The position numbers were made by a program, and so were the translations under genes. DNA of 25,551 bases, from assembly GCA_934630705.1 (NCBI GenBank), contig CAKTWP010000028.1:1-25551 (forward strand), given 5' to 3'. This stretch comes from an uncultured Clostridia bacterium. Lineage in GTDB: Bacteria; Bacillota; Clostridia; Christensenellales; Aristaeellaceae. The notes below the pieces were generated by a model. The model made no database searches and was not told the origin of the DNA. It was given only the letters and a program-made list of their open reading frames with translations. Shown here piece after piece: positions 13,308-22,052 of this stretch (position 1 is its first letter; each line of letters starts with the position of its first letter).

Positions 13308-14408
13308 ATGCTGGACTTTACGCATTTGCAAAAGGATCTGGATGCGCTCCAGGCCCTGGGCCTGCCCTATTGCGAAGTGGTCGTGCGGCGAAAACATCAG
13401 CTGCTGTTTCAGGATCACCGGGGCACGGAAGGCCTGGGCAAGCGCGTGTTCCTCTATAGCTGCTCCAAGCTGTTCACGGTCACGGGCGCGCTGCGGCTGG
13501 TGGAGCGGGGCGTGATCGGGCTGGACGATCCGGTCAGCAAATACCTGCCCGCGTTTGGCCGCGCGTTCGTGATGGAGAATGGCGTGCCCCGGCCTCCACA
13601 CAATACCATGACCCTGCGTCATCTGTTCACCATGAGCGCCGGGCTGGATTATAACCTCCAGACCGCTCCAATTCAGGCGGCCGCCCGAAAAGCGGACGCG
13701 GACACCATCAGCGTGGTCAATGCCATCCCCGAATCCCCGCTGTGCTTCGATCCAGGCGATCGATTCCAATACAGCCTGTGCCATGACGTGCTGGCGGCAG
13801 TGGCGGAAGCAGCAACCGGCAAGCCCTTCGCGGAATATATGGCGCAGGAGGTGTTCGCCCCGCTGGGCATGCAGCGCACCTCCTATACCTATACGGAGGA
13901 GGAGCTGGCGCCCCAGTATCTCTTTGATGCAGATGCCCGTGTTTTTCAGCCCTATCCCAATGCCTGCGGTTATATTCTGTCCCCCCATTATTACAGCGGC
14001 GGCGCGGGCATTATTGGCTGCGCTTCGGAGCTTTCCCTGCTGGTGGATGCATTGGCCTGCGGCGGCCAGACGGCGGACGGCTATTCGCTGCTGCGGCCTG
14101 AAACCATCCGTCAGTTAGCCGCGCCCCAGCTGGGCGCCCTGCTGCAGAATCCGGCCTTTGAATGCGCCGCCGGCCCGGGATACAGCTATGGGCTGGGGGT
14201 GCGCACGCTGATCGACCGCAGCGACGGCCAGCGCTCCCCGCTGGGCGAATTTGGCTGGGATGGCGCGGCGGGTTCCTATGAAATGTGCGATCCGGTCAAC
14301 GGGATTTCCATCGCCTTTACCACCCATGTCCGGGGCTGGCCCGCAATTCGAAAATGGCTCCATGCGCCCCTGCGGGATGCGGTTTATCAGGATATCTTCG
14401 GCATCTGA
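13308..14408 (+). CDS. Beta-lactamase-fold serine hydrolase
   Basis: This 366-residue protein belongs to the class C beta-lactamase/esterase superfamily (Pfam Beta-lactamase), a group mostly of esterases and peptidases. The SxxK motif is SCSK (in YSCSKLFT, about 51-54 from this start). The second motif is YSL rather than Y.N (FQYSLCHD), and GWDGAAGS stands where the third motif is expected. The missing Asn argues against a true drug-hydrolysing beta-lactamase. There is no signal peptide, so it is probably cytosolic. The start at 13308 is chosen because AAAGGA lies 9 nt upstream; the ATG at 13299 overlaps the glycerate kinase stop but touches the ribosome binding site. The gene ends at a bidirectional terminator. 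Confidence 0.88.
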   Translation: MLDFTHLQKDLDALQALGLPYCEVVVRRKHQLLFQDHRGTEGLGKRVFLYSCSKLFTVTGALRLVERGVIGLDDPVSKYLPAFGRAFVMENGVPRPPHNTMTLRHLFTMSAGLDYNLQTAPIQAAARKADADTISVVNAIPESPLCFDPGDRFQYSLCHDVLAAVAEAATGKPFAEYMAQEVFAPLGMQRTSYTYTEEELAPQYLFDADARVFQPYPNACGYILSPHYYSGGAGIIGCASELSLLVDALACGGQTADGYSLLRPETIRQLAAPQLGALLQNPAFECAAGPGYSYGLGVRTLIDRSDGQRSPLGEFGWDGAAGSYEMCDPVNGISIAFTTHVRGWPAIRKWLHAPLRDAVYQDIFGI

Positions 14409-14424
14409 CAAGCAAATAAAACAG

Positions 14425-14471
14425 GCCCCTCTCTGCTGCAAAGCGATTGCTCGCGGCGGAAAGGGGCTTTT
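14425..14471. terminator. Bidirectional terminator
   Basis: GCCCCT (14425-14430) pairs with AGGGGC (14462-14467), followed by TTTT on the plus strand. On the minus strand the same stem is followed by a T-rich sequence. It separates the convergent hydrolase and MMPL genes. Confidence 0.75.
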
Positions 14472-14485
14472 GACGTTATGCCGGC

Positions 14486-16666
14486 TTATTCCGTTTTCGG
14501 CTTTTCCTTTCCATCCCGCAGCGTCAGCAGGGCGGGCAGCAGCGTGAGAATCAGAATCACGGAGATCAGCGCGCCCCGGGCCAGCAGCAGCCCGATGGAG
14601 GAAATATAATAAATGGAGCAGCGCTTGCCGATAATGAACCCGGCGGTAATGAGAATGGCGCCGGAGGTGAGGATGGTGGGCAGCGCCTTATGCAGCGCAG
14701 CGCACAGGGCCTCCCGCGGGGCCATGGTTTTGCGGAAGGATTGATAATGGCTGGTCAGCAGGATGCCATAATCAATGGTGGCGCCCATCTGAATGGCCAC
14801 GCAGATCAGATACGAAATGAAGAAAATCGGCTGGCTTTCCAGATAGGAAACGGCCATGGTGATCCACACCGCGCCCTCGATCACCAGCACCAGCAGCAGC
14901 GGCGTGACAAAAGAGCGGAAGGACAGCGCCACGATCAGCAGAATCGCCGCCAGCGTGATCAGATTCACCAGCATCAGATCGCTTTCAAAGGCGTTGCCAA
15001 TATCATAGACGGACATGCCCGTGCCGGTGAGATAAAAATCCTCGCCGTATTCCGCCCGGGCCGCCGCCATGATCTGATCAATGGTCGCCCGGGTTTCGGC
15101 GCTGGAAACGGGGAAATTCAGGGTGAGCAGCATACGGCTGTAATGGGGGCCATTAAAGGCTGCCTTGGCCAGGGCAAGGGCGGATTGCAGCTGGGCAAGC
15201 TGCGGATTCTCTGCCGCCAGGCTGCCCGCCTTTTCCAGCAGCCGGTCCCCCCGCACCGGCGGCGTGAGCCCCTGCGCCATCAGAAACAGATTCACCGCCA
15301 GCACGTTTTGCCCCGTGCGCTTGGCAAGCTCCGCAGCCGTGTAATAATCCAGCGCGGCCGCCCCGGTGGTGACCATTGCGGAAAGCTCCTTCACCGCCGG
15401 CTGATCCGCCACCTGGATTTGCTGCAATGCGTCCGCCAGCGCCCGCTGCCGGGCGTAATCCCCATCGTCATCCCCGCCCGGCACCAGCAGCACCAACGGA
15501 TCCGACGCGCCGAACACCGCATTAATGGCGGCAGATTCAGTCTGCGCGTCCGAGCGGCCCGCGTCGCTGAAAATGTAGGTGTTTTTCGTTTGCAGATACG
15601 CCCCGGCGGCCACCGCCAGCGCCAGGGCCCCGGCAAGCCATCGCCGGATGTCGTAAACCGCCTTGCCCAGCTGCGCGCCGCCCAGCTGCAGCGGCCGATG
15701 GCGGGTTTTGCGCAGGGGACGATAAAGCAGCAGCGTCAGCGCAGGCATCAGCAGAAACACCGTGGCCATGCTGATCAGAATGCCCTTGCTCAGCACCAGA
15801 CCGATATCAAAGCCGATGGTGAAGCTCATAAACAGCAACGCCAGCAGCCCGGCAATGGTGGTAAACGCGCTGGACGAGACGGGCATAAAGGAGCGGCGCA
15901 GGGCCTCGATCATGGCTTCCTTGGGGAGCAGGCCCTCATCGCACAGACCGTTGAAGCTGTGCAGCAGCATAATGGCGTAATCGATGGACAGGGCCAACTG
16001 CAAAATGGCACAGACGGCGAAGGTGACGAAGCTCACATCCGGGAACACAAAGTTCGTGCCCATATTGATCAGGATGGATACCCCCAGCGTGACCAGAATC
16101 AGTACCGGTTCCAGCCAGGCATGGGATGTAAGCAGCAGCACTGCCAGCACCACGGCCACGGCGATCAGCAGCGCCTGAGGCATTTCCTCGCCTACGCTGC
16201 GCTGCACGTCCAGCTGGGTGGCTGCAGCGCCGCCCACGGCGTATTCCCCGCATTCGGGAAACATCTCCCGCAGATGGGTCACCAGCGCCGCCGCGTCGCA
16301 ATTGGCGTTCAGCGTCAGGGTCACCAGCGAGCAGGCAACGCCATCCACGGTCTTTTCCCCCGTCTCCGGGTCATGAGACGCCAGCTGGATTTCCGGCAGC
16401 GCGTTCAGCCGGGCCACGCAGGACGAAAGCGTATCCGCGCTCACATCCCGAAACATGATCCGCAGCTGCTCGCTGCTGCCAAACTCCGCCTGCATCACGT
16501 CCAGCGCCCGGCGGGTCATGGTTTCGGAATTCAGATAGCGGGTGAGCTCATAATTGATATGAGTCTTGCCAATGCACCCGGCGCAGACTACCGCCAACGC
16601 CAGCATCACAATAAGGATTCCCGTCCGCAGCCGCACAATCCCCGCAGCAATCTTTCTGGTCACCAT
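14486..16666 (-). CDS. MMPL/RND-superfamily transporter
   Basis: A 726-residue membrane protein of the RND superfamily, MMPL branch, which exports lipids, siderophores or hydrophobic compounds using the proton gradient. It has the duplicated layout: a transmembrane helix at about 15-31, an extracytoplasmic domain to about 162, a five-helix block (about 164-310), then helix about 343-360, a second external domain to about 560 and a second block (about 563-715). Both halves keep the Asp-Tyr pair of the proton path: LSIDYAIMLLHSF (Asp-229) and TIDYGILLTSHYQSF (Asp-632). Length is typical of Firmicutes members. The start at 16666 follows AAAGGAACG. The substrate is unknown and no TetR or lipid gene adjoins. 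It lies 198 nt after the zinc-ribbon gene. Confidence 0.92.
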   Translation of the reverse strand: MVTRKIAAGIVRLRTGILIVMLALAVVCAGCIGKTHINYELTRYLNSETMTRRALDVMQAEFGSSEQLRIMFRDVSADTLSSCVARLNALPEIQLASHDPETGEKTVDGVACSLVTLTLNANCDAAALVTHLREMFPECGEYAVGGAAATQLDVQRSVGEEMPQALLIAVAVVLAVLLLTSHAWLEPVLILVTLGVSILINMGTNFVFPDVSFVTFAVCAILQLALSIDYAIMLLHSFNGLCDEGLLPKEAMIEALRRSFMPVSSSAFTTIAGLLALLFMSFTIGFDIGLVLSKGILISMATVFLLMPALTLLLYRPLRKTRHRPLQLGGAQLGKAVYDIRRWLAGALALAVAAGAYLQTKNTYIFSDAGRSDAQTESAAINAVFGASDPLVLLVPGGDDDGDYARQRALADALQQIQVADQPAVKELSAMVTTGAAALDYYTAAELAKRTGQNVLAVNLFLMAQGLTPPVRGDRLLEKAGSLAAENPQLAQLQSALALAKAAFNGPHYSRMLLTLNFPVSSAETRATIDQIMAAARAEYGEDFYLTGTGMSVYDIGNAFESDLMLVNLITLAAILLIVALSFRSFVTPLLLVLVIEGAVWITMAVSYLESQPIFFISYLICVAIQMGATIDYGILLTSHYQSFRKTMAPREALCAALHKALPTILTSGAILITAGFIIGKRCSIYYISSIGLLLARGALISVILILTLLPALLTLRDGKEKPKTE

Positions 16667-16710
16667 GCTTTCGTTCCTTTCGTGTAAAAATGCGACATGG
16701 ATAATGCGAG

Positions 16711-16777
16711 GGGAACCGTTCTTGTGGCCAAAGAACGGTTCCCCCGTGCCCCCTCTAAGAAAGCCGTAGGGGGAATG
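16711..16777. repeat. Intergenic double-hairpin element, copy 2
   Basis: The 13-bp inverted repeat GGGAACCGTTCTT/AAGAACGGTTCCC (16711-16723 with 16731-16743) has the loop GTGGCCA. A second stem CCCCCT/AGGGGG encloses the block AAGAAAGCCGTAGGGGGAAT beginning at 16757, which matches copy 1 (4016-4036) with one change. It lies about 88 nt past the stop of the zinc-ribbon gene, the same relative position and orientation as copy 1. Confidence 0.85.
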
Positions 16778-16864
16778 ATTCAGGCATCTCCTTGATCAGC
16801 AATGTATCCCCGGGTGCAGGGAGAACCAGAGCGGGCGTATCCCTTTTGGGGCAGCCTGCCTTCT

Positions 16865-18712
16865 TCAGTTTTCCGCCCGGATGCCGATTTTCACGGTTTT
16901 ATCGTTTTGCAGATAGAACGACAGCGTCACTCTGGCGCCATCCTCCTTGCGGGTATAGCGATAATCAATCCGGGAAGAGCTGCCGCCCAGAGCGTAGAGC
17001 TTGCCCATGGTGCCGTTCTGATCGTCATAATACAGGCTGCGGTCGCCGTTCTGGTCATAGGTCTGGCCCACATCCCGGAATTTGGCGGTAATATCCGATT
17101 CGCTGGCGCCGATTTTCAGTTTCCGGGGCGCAGTGATAGAAGAACTGTTGGTTTCAAAGGCGTAAATGATATAACCCTTCTCACTCATCACAAACCGGGC
17201 TTCTCCCCAGCTGTAAGTGCATTTCAGGCAGTTGCCCGCCATGTTCGCATCGGTGATTTCCGTTTCGGATGCAGGCGAGCCAAACTTCTTTTCAAATGCG
17301 TCCTTGGTGGTGGTCAGCAGTGTAAACTCGGAAAACTTATCATCCGCGCCAAAGTAGGTTTTCGTCAGCTTGCCGATCTTATACGTGCGCTCCATCACGT
17401 TGCTCACCTTGCCATAGCCATTCACCGCCACTGCCTTCACCGTCACCTTCCCGTCGGGCAGATAGAACGGCTCGCCGGTATAGATGGGGGAATTGGAGGT
17501 GGGTGTCTGGCTGTCCAGGGTGTAATAAATGGTGATGTCCTTGCTTGCCTGATCGCCGTAATCCGGGGTTCCCTCCGGCTCCTGATAGCGCAGCCAGATG
17601 CGCTGGCGCTGCTTATACTCGCCGGGAGCCAGAGAGGCATAGGGCGCGGCGGGCACGGGCAGATTAATGGTGTATTTTACGCTCAGCTCGTCGCTCACCA
17701 GATCATTGGAAACGGCCACGGCCCGGAGCAGATGGGTACCCTCGGTCAAATGGATTTTGCCGGTATAGAGGGTGCCGTCCTCGGGCAGCTGGCCCTCCTC
17801 ACCCAGCAGATAATAGATGTCATAATCCTCGGCGGAAATGAGCTGAATATCCTGCTCCAGCATCAGGCTGCCGGCCTGAATATCGGTGGTGGGAGTGGTG
17901 GGGATCAATTCCTCCCGCTGACGGCGGAAGGAGGTGTCTCCCGTTTTTTCATAGGCCAATTGCAGGAAAGAGGAAAGCTCCATCCGCCGGTCCTGATCCT
18001 GCAGCATACGCACGATGGCCTGATAGGCAAACACGTTGTCCGGATCCACCTCGGCGTACATTTTCGTATACACCTGCTCGGCCTTGGCGGCATATCCCCC
18101 CGCCTCATATGCGTCGGCCAGCTGCTCCAGACGGCTGTAAATATCTTCCCGCTCGGGATCCATTTCATAGGCCTGCTCAAAGGTCTGGATGGATTTTTCC
18201 ACATAACCCTGATCCAGCAGCTCCTGGCCATAGGTCCACAGCGCCTGGGCATCGGCGTCCTTGCCCATCCGGGCCAGCATCAGCTGGCCTGCGTCCGTCT
18301 TTTTCAGGAACACATAGCCACCGATCAGCGCCACGAAGCACAGCACCAGCAGCACCGTCCACACCAGCGCCCAATTGATCATCATCCTGCGTACAGGGCG
18401 CTTGCGCTCCCGGCGTTCCCGGCCCATCTGGCTGCCCGTGGCAGGCGACGCATAGGTGCCCCGGCGATTATCGGTACGGCTGGCGCCCTCGCTGCGGGGC
18501 CTGCGGCGGCTTTCCACCACCGCATCCGCCCGATAGGGCTGGCTTTCGGGCAGCACGGCGCTGCCCACCCGCTGGGGCCTTTCCGCGCTGGCCTTGCCCT
18601 GCCGCCGGCCGGACACGCCCTGTCCGCTTTGGGGCGGACGCACTTCCGCGCCGCACTGATCGCAGACCACCGCATCCTCCCGCAGCAAATTGCCGCAATG
18701 CTTGCATACCAT
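16865..18712 (-). CDS. Zinc-ribbon membrane protein with TPR and chitobiase-like domains
   Basis: A 615-residue modular protein. Residues 1-22 form a zinc ribbon (C3..C6 and C17..C20; VCKHCGNLL...VVCDQCGAEV). A basic low-complexity linker follows, then one transmembrane helix at about 113-136. The outer part has TPR-like helices (about 155-235), two beta-sandwich modules like the C-terminal domain of chitobiase/beta-hexosaminidase (about 290-355 and 385-450; TIYYTLD...TSNSPIYTG...GKVTVKAVAVNGYGKVSNV) and an unassigned domain at about 455-615. The topology suggests an inside zinc ribbon and an outside sensing or binding region. The start at 18712 follows AAGGAGGC. It ends a closely packed minus-strand set after the HEAT-like gene. 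Function is unknown. Confidence 0.85.
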   Translation of the reverse strand: MVCKHCGNLLREDAVVCDQCGAEVRPPQSGQGVSGRRQGKASAERPQRVGSAVLPESQPYRADAVVESRRRPRSEGASRTDNRRGTYASPATGSQMGRERRERKRPVRRMMINWALVWTVLLVLCFVALIGGYVFLKKTDAGQLMLARMGKDADAQALWTYGQELLDQGYVEKSIQTFEQAYEMDPEREDIYSRLEQLADAYEAGGYAAKAEQVYTKMYAEVDPDNVFAYQAIVRMLQDQDRRMELSSFLQLAYEKTGDTSFRRQREELIPTTPTTDIQAGSLMLEQDIQLISAEDYDIYYLLGEEGQLPEDGTLYTGKIHLTEGTHLLRAVAVSNDLVSDELSVKYTINLPVPAAPYASLAPGEYKQRQRIWLRYQEPEGTPDYGDQASKDITIYYTLDSQTPTSNSPIYTGEPFYLPDGKVTVKAVAVNGYGKVSNVMERTYKIGKLTKTYFGADDKFSEFTLLTTTKDAFEKKFGSPASETEITDANMAGNCLKCTYSWGEARFVMSEKGYIIYAFETNSSSITAPRKLKIGASESDITAKFRDVGQTYDQNGDRSLYYDDQNGTMGKLYALGGSSSRIDYRYTRKEDGARVTLSFYLQNDKTVKIGIRAEN

Positions 18713-18752
18713 TCGTATCGCCTCCTTGGGCCGGGAAATTTTTCGCGCAAAA

Positions 18753-19631
18753 TCAGTTCAGCGGGCCATGGTCATGGTCGTGGCCCTGATCCCCGGGACG
18801 ATCCTGAATGGCGCGCATGGCTTCATAAGCAGGATCCGTTTCGTCAAATTCCCGTTCGGGCGCATCGCCGCCCAACGCCTCGATGGCGCTGCGCAGCTCG
18901 ATGTAATCCAGATACGGCGTTTCCTCGCTGGCGGCCACGGCCTTCAGCGCCGGCAGCGCCCGCTCGTCTCCCAGCCGGGCCAGGCAATCCGCCAGCACGG
19001 CCACCCGCTCCTTCCGGGCGCTCAGCAGCGCCAGCGCCGTCTGGAACACCTGCTCATCCCCGGGGAAATTGCTCAGCAGCGTCAGCAGCGCTTCCTGGCC
19101 CGAAGGGGTGGCCTTGGGCAGCGCTTCACGCATGGCGTCAATGGCGTCCGCGCCCATATCCTCCAGGCTTTCCAGCGCGTTATCCGCCAGCTCGTCCTCT
19201 GCCTCGCCCCGGGCCAATTGCAGCTCGATATACCAGGCCATGGGCGCCACGCTTTCAATCTCCCGCAGCAGCGTCATGGCGGCCATTACGGCCTCCCGGG
19301 GGGCGCGCTCCTTGCGCAGCAGATTCATCAGCGATTCCTCGGCATCCTTGCCCAGCTCGGAGATCCGGTTCATCAGCATATCCGGCACCGGGATGCGCTG
19401 CTTGAGGTAATCCTCCATCCAGTTCACCAGCTGCCGGGGCTGATCGTACTGCTGGAAGTATTCCCCGGGCTTGGCGTTGCTCAGCCAATTGGCCGGCGTG
19501 TCCAGAAACTGCTCGTAGATTTCGGGCAGCGCGGCTTCGATCGCGTCATAGTTTTTGTATTCCTTGCCGTGTTCCTTCACGTAAGCGGCCATAAACCGCT
19601 GAAATTCCTTATCGAAATTGATGCAGCGCAT
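18753..19631 (-). CDS. HEAT-repeat-like protein with His-rich tail
   Basis: A 292-residue soluble protein, apparently all helical. Residues about 100-260 show repeated helix pairs (EAVMAAMTLLREIESVA, DALEDMGADAIDAMREALPKA, QEALLTLLSNFPGDE, RVAVLADCLARLGDERALPALKAV) typical of HEAT/PBS-lyase-type repeats used for protein binding. The C-terminus ends DQGHDHDHGPLN, a short metal-binding-like His/Asp run. The ATG at 19631 has GAGGAG about 12 nt upstream, slightly far; an in-frame GTG at 19643 is a weaker alternative. It lies 8 nt after the TPR gene and 40 nt before the zinc-ribbon gene. I assign no function beyond a scaffold or adaptor guess. Confidence 0.78.
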   Translation of the reverse strand: MRCINFDKEFQRFMAAYVKEHGKEYKNYDAIEAALPEIYEQFLDTPANWLSNAKPGEYFQQYDQPRQLVNWMEDYLKQRIPVPDMLMNRISELGKDAEESLMNLLRKERAPREAVMAAMTLLREIESVAPMAWYIELQLARGEAEDELADNALESLEDMGADAIDAMREALPKATPSGQEALLTLLSNFPGDEQVFQTALALLSARKERVAVLADCLARLGDERALPALKAVAASEETPYLDYIELRSAIEALGGDAPEREFDETDPAYEAMRAIQDRPGDQGHDHDHGPLN

Positions 19632-19639
19632 GTGTGTTT

Positions 19640-20962
19640 TCACTCCTCGTTTGATCCTTGCAGAAAATGCTTCAGCGCCCGCATGGCCCGCTTTCTGCCG
19701 GGGGCAGCGGCCAGCAGCGACGCGGCCTCCCGGGGCATGCCGGAGCGAATCAGCGCATACGCGCTGAGCACCAGCGGCCAATGCCCGTCCCGCCGCTCAT
19801 CGCAGGCGGCTTTCTGGGCCTTCGTCATCTGCCGCCACAGGGTCGGTATGGCCCGAGAAATCTGTTCCGGGGTCAGGGAATCCTGAAGCATCAGCACCAG
19901 CATATGCAGCGTGCGGTTCAGCGCTCCCCGCTGCAATCGCCGGGGCACCAGGCTTACCTGCGCCGCCAGCGCCGGCAGCAGCATCAGCTGCCCGGCATAC
20001 ATCCGCGTATCCTCCGGATGGCGGCGATACCAGATGCCGCCCCCATCATCCGGATCCAGCTCCAGCAGGGTGGACAGGGCGCGGCCGGCCCCTTCCGCAT
20101 CGCCGCATTGGCGCAGAGACAGATATTTCAGCCGAAGATAATCCACGCTGGACGGCGACCGCTCCAGCCGCTCTTTGCACAGCGACAGCGCTTCCTCCGG
20201 CATGCCCATCTGCCAGCAGGCCAGGCAATAGCCCTCCGCCTGAGAAATGCCATCCGCCATCAGCCGGGCCAGCGCCAGATGCCGCCGGGCCGCAGCCGCA
20301 TCCCCCGCCAGAAAACAGGCGTGGGCCAGCAGCAGCCTGGGCTGCATTTTGCCGGGACAATGCTGCGCGGCATAAGCGAAATAGGGAACGCCTTCCTGAG
20401 GCGTTTGCTGCAATGACCCCATCAGCACAGCCCCCTGCCAGGTCTTTCCCTTCTTCCATGCGCGGTTTGCCAGAGCCTGCGCTTCCTGAATCCGTCCCGC
20501 CGCCAGCGCTTCCCGGGCCCGGCCACACAGCACTGCGCTGCGGGCGCAGCGGGGCGGCACATCGTATCCCGGCCAGGGATGGGTTTCCAGCAGCTCCTGG
20601 GCCTGATCGGCAAAGGCGCCGGCAGGGTCCAGCCGCAGGCAGGCCTCCAGCGCATTCTCCGCCAGCTCCTCCTGATCCCGGGCCAGGGCGCAGGACGCAA
20701 TCACAAAGCACGCATCCGCCGTCAGCCCGCCCCGGGCTACCGCCCGCAGCAGATTCCGCTCGGCGGCGGTGGGGCAATCCATGGCCCCGTAGATGCGCGC
20801 CAGCTCCAGCGCCAGCGCCGGATCGCCGCTTTTTTCCAGCGCCTTGCGCATCAAAAGCGCCGCGTCAGGCAGCTTTGCGGGCGTATAGTGCCGCCGGGCG
20901 CGGGTGGCCCAATAGGCCGCCGGGCGCTCGAAGGGCACGATATTCCGTCCCGCTTTGCTCAT
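19640..20962 (-). CDS. TPR-repeat protein
   Basis: A 440-residue soluble protein built from tetratricopeptide-like helix pairs over most of its length: ALLMRKALEKSGDPALALELARIYG, CALARDQEELAENALEACLRLDPAG, REALAAGRIQEAQALANRAWKKG, AHACFLAGDAAAARRHLALARLMADG and CKERLERSPSSVDYLRLKYLSLRQCGDAEGAGRAL. Such proteins mediate protein-protein contacts. The start at 20962 is taken because its ATG overlaps the Hsp33 stop (ATGA); upstream in-frame sequence is Hsp33 read in another frame. The tight linkage with Hsp33 and the HEAT-like gene suggests one transcript. I do not recognise a named family. Confidence 0.8.
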   Translation of the reverse strand: MSKAGRNIVPFERPAAYWATRARRHYTPAKLPDAALLMRKALEKSGDPALALELARIYGAMDCPTAAERNLLRAVARGGLTADACFVIASCALARDQEELAENALEACLRLDPAGAFADQAQELLETHPWPGYDVPPRCARSAVLCGRAREALAAGRIQEAQALANRAWKKGKTWQGAVLMGSLQQTPQEGVPYFAYAAQHCPGKMQPRLLLAHACFLAGDAAAARRHLALARLMADGISQAEGYCLACWQMGMPEEALSLCKERLERSPSSVDYLRLKYLSLRQCGDAEGAGRALSTLLELDPDDGGGIWYRRHPEDTRMYAGQLMLLPALAAQVSLVPRRLQRGALNRTLHMLVLMLQDSLTPEQISRAIPTLWRQMTKAQKAACDERRDGHWPLVLSAYALIRSGMPREAASLLAAAPGRKRAMRALKHFLQGSNEE

Positions 20963-21873
20963 TGGCTCGCCCTTTCCAGCAAATGCTGCAAATCCTCCTT
21001 GGAGAAGCGATGCGCCGCACGGCAGAAATGGCAGGTCAGCTCCGCGCCGCCATCCTCCTCCATCAGCTGCTGCAAATCCTTGCGGCCCATGGCGATCAGC
21101 GCCTTTTCCATCTTCTCCCGGCTGCAATCGCACTGATATTTCACCGCCTCCCGGCTGAGAATCTGCATGTCCAGCCCATCAAACCAGCCCTTGGCCAGAT
21201 CCTCCAGCGCCATGTCCGCCACCTCGCGGCTGATGGCCGTGAAGAACATGGACCGGGTTTCCAGCTGATCCAGCAATTCATCCGAGCAGCCCGGCATGGC
21301 CTGCACCAGCACGCCGCCTGCGGACAGACAATACCGCTCATGCACCAGCGCGCCCAGCGCCACCAGCGAGGGCTGCTGCTCGCTGACGGTGAAATACTGG
21401 GCAAAATCCTCGCCCAGCTCGCCGGAAACCAGCTCCGTCTGCCCCACATAAGGCTCCCGCATGCCCAGATCCTTAATCACCGTCAGCCGCCCATGATGTC
21501 CCACCAGGCCGCCCACGTCCAGATGCCCGTCCTTCTTCAGGGGCAGGTCTGCCTCCGGATGATGCGCCGAAACCTTCACGTTTCCTCCGTGAGCCACTGC
21601 CGTCATCTTGCCCAGCGGCCCATCGCCGGCCACTGTGACGGTGACGGAAGCGTCCTTTTCCTTCATCATCACGCCCAGCATGGCCGTGGCCGTCATCAAC
21701 CGGCTCATGGCCGCCAACGCCGTGGACGAAGGCGCGTGAATCTCCGCCGCTTTCCGGGCCATGGCCGTGGTGCGGCACAGGAGCACCCGCGCCTGCCCGT
21801 CCATCAGGGAGATATGCAGCATTTCATCGGGCAGATTCATTACCGCATAATTTTCATTCAGCTTTTCGCTCAT
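20959..21873 (-). CDS. hslO: Redox-regulated chaperone Hsp33
   Basis: A 304-residue Hsp33, a holdase activated when oxidants strip zinc from four Cys residues and form disulfides. All four are present: C248-x-C250 and C281-xx-C284 (CDC and CHFC, 30 residues apart). The N-terminal domain has the family sequence TALAAMSRLMTATAMLGVMMK and VAGDGPLGKMTAVAHGGNVKV. The ATG at 21873 follows AAGGTG at 6-7 nt; an in-frame GTG at 21882 is the alternative. It leads a minus-strand set of four genes, overlapping the TPR gene by 4 nt. The upstream stretch 21884-21912 is a T/A-rich inverted repeat, and I see no clear promoter. Confidence 0.97.
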   Translation of the reverse strand: MSEKLNENYAVMNLPDEMLHISLMDGQARVLLCRTTAMARKAAEIHAPSSTALAAMSRLMTATAMLGVMMKEKDASVTVTVAGDGPLGKMTAVAHGGNVKVSAHHPEADLPLKKDGHLDVGGLVGHHGRLTVIKDLGMREPYVGQTELVSGELGEDFAQYFTVSEQQPSLVALGALVHERYCLSAGGVLVQAMPGCSDELLDQLETRSMFFTAISREVADMALEDLAKGWFDGLDMQILSREAVKYQCDCSREKMEKALIAMGRKDLQQLMEEDGGAELTCHFCRAAHRFSKEDLQHLLERASQ

Positions 21874-21995
21874 TGCTAACACCTTCTTTTTTCGAAGAAA
21901 AAAATCTTTTTACAAATGGAAGTTTCACGCGTCATGGAAACCTCCAAACATTGTTCGGCCTTCCGCCATTCTGATTTGCCTTTCGGGAGGGGTTC

Positions 21996-22030
21996 GGGGA
22001 ACCCGCTTTGGGCACCAAAGCAGGTTCCCC
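21996..22030. repeat. GGGGAACC/GGTTCCCC hairpin downstream of the PFL gene
   Basis: GGGGAACC-c-GCTTTGG (21996-22011) pairs with CCAAAGC-a-GGTTCCCC (22015-22030): 15 bp with one mismatch and a 3-nt loop. It begins 23 nt after the PFL-family stop. It resembles the first hairpin of the elements at 3977 and 16711 (GGTTC..TTTG..CAAA..GAACC plan) but lacks the second block. No T-run follows on the minus strand. Confidence 0.75.
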
Positions 22031-22052
22031 GATAGTGCCCGATTCTTGGTCC

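Noticed and set aside
13308..14408. Antibiotic-resistance beta-lactamase
   Set aside because: There is no export signal, the Y.N motif lacks its Asn, and the gene is coupled to glycerate kinase.
14690..19405. Very long plus-strand open frames opposite the MMPL and zinc-ribbon genes
   Set aside because: The translations are His/Gln/Arg-rich low-complexity antisense products without ribosome binding sites, while the minus-strand genes have clear domains.
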